Assembly (NCBI GenBank): GCA_012295275.1
Contig: CM022679.1
Coordinates: 14,276,842 to 14,340,841 of the forward strand
Origin: Chrysomallon squamiferum
Taxonomy: Eukaryota; Mollusca; Gastropoda; Neomphalida; Peltospiridae
Reading direction: 5' to 3'
DNA length: 64,000 bases
The notes under the pieces were generated by a model that saw only the letters and a program-made list of their open reading frames with translations, was not told the origin of the DNA and ran no database searches. Numbering within the stretch: the stretch's first letter is position 1; each line of letters starts with the position of its first letter. Shown here one piece after another: positions 62,059 through 64,000 of this stretch. A program made the position numbers and the translations under genes.

Positions 62059-64000
62059 GTAAACATTTTGACATGTCACTCCACGACATGCTGCTGCTGT
62101 TGTAGTTGCAGTTGTAACAGCTAGTGGGATCATCAAATGGTGGCTGCTGTTACTGTTAGACTGTTGTCTAATGCTTTGGTTACTAGTTTTAATCTTTTTG
62201 TTCTGCACCTTAGTTTAGCTTTGCTTTGTTCAGTTTAACTGTCAATTTAAAAGGAGTCAGTCTGGAATTTTGTCTTAAACATTTTAATCAAAACACTCCA
62301 TGGAGTCCATAATAATAGCAGTGTTCCATCAGTACCCCTTACAACACTCACACATACTCACACACACACAAAAACAATCCCAAAACCCTAAAAACAACAA
62401 ACAAGCAAAGACAAAACAAAGTCACTGTTACCAGTCACAAGTTATTTTCATTTTATGGCACATCAAAACCCCTAAAACCTCATATAAAATCCTGAAAATA
62501 TCAAACAATAACAACATTATTTATTACTTGATTTAAAATCACAATTGAGCCAAAATTCATGACTGATTCTCTTTAAAATGATTGTAATGTAGAATAGAGT
62601 GCTTGAGTGAAAACATCATCTGAATGATCTTCCAAACTTTCTTCATCTAAGTCTTAATAAATGATATTTTCCTAATCTTTTACAACAGTATAATAACCTT
62701 ACCATCTTCTGTGATTATTTTAAAGTAAAACAAGTTCACCAGCACTAACAAGTAAGTATATACCAGAAGTGAATTAAGTGGAAAAAACCAAAGCTTTTGT
62801 TTAGGGGAGGGAGTAAGGAAAGGATTTGTGAGGGACAGGTAAATACATTTGAAGAAAATTAGGAAAAAATGGTCTGATTTCTGAATTGGGCTGACTTTGG
62901 GAATATTATAATAAAATGTAATAAATTAATAACCATTCTTTGAGCATAGTTATAAAATAAAAGAATAAAAACTTAAACCTGTGTATTAGGACAAATGAAT
63001 AGCTGTTAAATTTATGGTGGCTAGGAGAGATCAGCAACAACAATTGTGAAAAATGTCAGAATAATAAAGCAGAATATGTCAAGGAAGGTAGGAAAGTTCA
63101 AGGTCAGATGGAGGATTGATTAAAAATTTTAATTATTTATGAGAAAAGCATTAGGAGATGAAGGATAGCACTGAACAAAAAGAAATAAAGGAAAGAAATG
63201 TAGACAGCATAGGTTTTGTGAATGAATGTGTTAGTGGACTGGTGATGTTAGTTTAAAATACTAATAAAACTAAGCTAACTCAGTCTGTGTTGTTGTCTGT
63301 TGTTGTGACTGCACTAAATATTAAAATCTGGTTGTTGTGTCGTTAACATCTTAGTAACATCTGCTTGCTGTGATGTTCAGAAGAGACTAATAAAACACTG
63401 TTTTCATTTCTGTAATGTGTCAAATTCATATATTAACATTTAATAATTAAGTTTTACAAATTAAGTTTTAAAATCATTAGTATAAGATGTGTTACATTTA
63501 TATTTCTCTCATACTGCTAAATCTACATCTATTCTGTTAATACATATATATTATTATTATTATTATTATTATACAAACATTAGTCAGTTAATCTTATACC
63601 TACATCTGTGAATTAATGTAATATTCTACATATATGTATACTGTATACCAGATACTTCATGTTTATTAAATATATTCTTATTCTTTATATATTTCTATAT
63701 TATTAAAAACAGACTGGTTATCAGATATCAACCTATATTTTTCATACTTGTGTATTATAAAGCATATTTTATATACCTATTTATTATAAGATATTTGTTT
63801 ACATGATATTTACTTGCACTTTACATACCTACATATTTAGAACATGCTCCAGTTTCTTTTCATAAATGCATACCTATCACTTTAATGTAACCTCTAAAAG
63901 GTGAATCTGTTTATTTGAATGAATATGCAAATTCAGGTAGCAGTGTTATACCTGCAGTAATAAATACTTCATACCTGAAAAGTCAGGTGTGCCTTCATAC
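62059..64000 (+). other. Intron 22 (start)
   Basis: 1.9 kb with no exon supported. CA-rich stretch near 62347-62370, (ATT)n at 63551-63572, otherwise unremarkable AT-rich DNA. The SH3-coding exons are expected further on. Confidence 0.7.

Overview
The window is intron-dominated metazoan DNA: very AT-rich, full of microsatellites, with short GC-richer coding exons bounded by canonical GT-AG splice sites. I see one gene, entirely on the + strand. Twenty-two exons between 7996 and 62058 join in one compatible reading frame (5790 nt, 1930 codons). Neither end of the gene is in the window. The protein begins here in the second half of a PDZ domain of the ALP/Enigma (Zasp) type, runs through a very long low-complexity linker, and ends in a sorbin-homology (SoHo) region. 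I therefore read it as a CAP/ponsin/vinexin (SORBS) family adaptor with an N-terminal PDZ domain. The first half of the PDZ and the start codon should lie upstream, and the SH3 domains typical of the family should lie downstream. Long introns, many simple repeats and the domain arrangement suggest an invertebrate, plausibly a lophotrochozoan such as a mollusc; I cannot name the species.

Layout: 1-7995 is upstream intron or flank with degenerate tandem repeats. The PDZ exon is at 7996-8147, and its own 5' splice site is followed by about a dozen decaying tandem copies of that exon end plus donor. The 6.7-kb intron after it carries a 27-bp minisatellite that is open in frame. 14828-31663 holds linker exons, almost all multiples of 3 in phase 1-1. 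They include a 1380-nt exon with adjacent 7-residue and 8-residue repeat arrays, and a 2.2-kb coding block (29413-31663) with 11-residue repeats and a reading-frame break near 29.8 kb. 36083-42895 holds small cassette exons plus the conserved lead-in to SoHo. 43497-62058 holds the SoHo region, split over several exons, three of them short and symmetric; a further 21-nt microexon is likely at 54994-55014.

The rest is intron. It holds CA/GT, AAT/ATT, GA, GTAT and ATCT microsatellites, several degenerate long-unit tandem repeats, a perfect 47-bp x 4 tandem repeat, and a 198-bp MITE with 27-bp perfect terminal inverted repeats. No tRNA, rRNA, CRISPR array or second protein-coding gene was found.

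The most interesting items are the donor-site tandem array, the frame break or mini-intron at 29.8 kb, the likely microexon and alternative splice sites in the SoHo region, and the series of coding minisatellites with different periods in one disordered linker.
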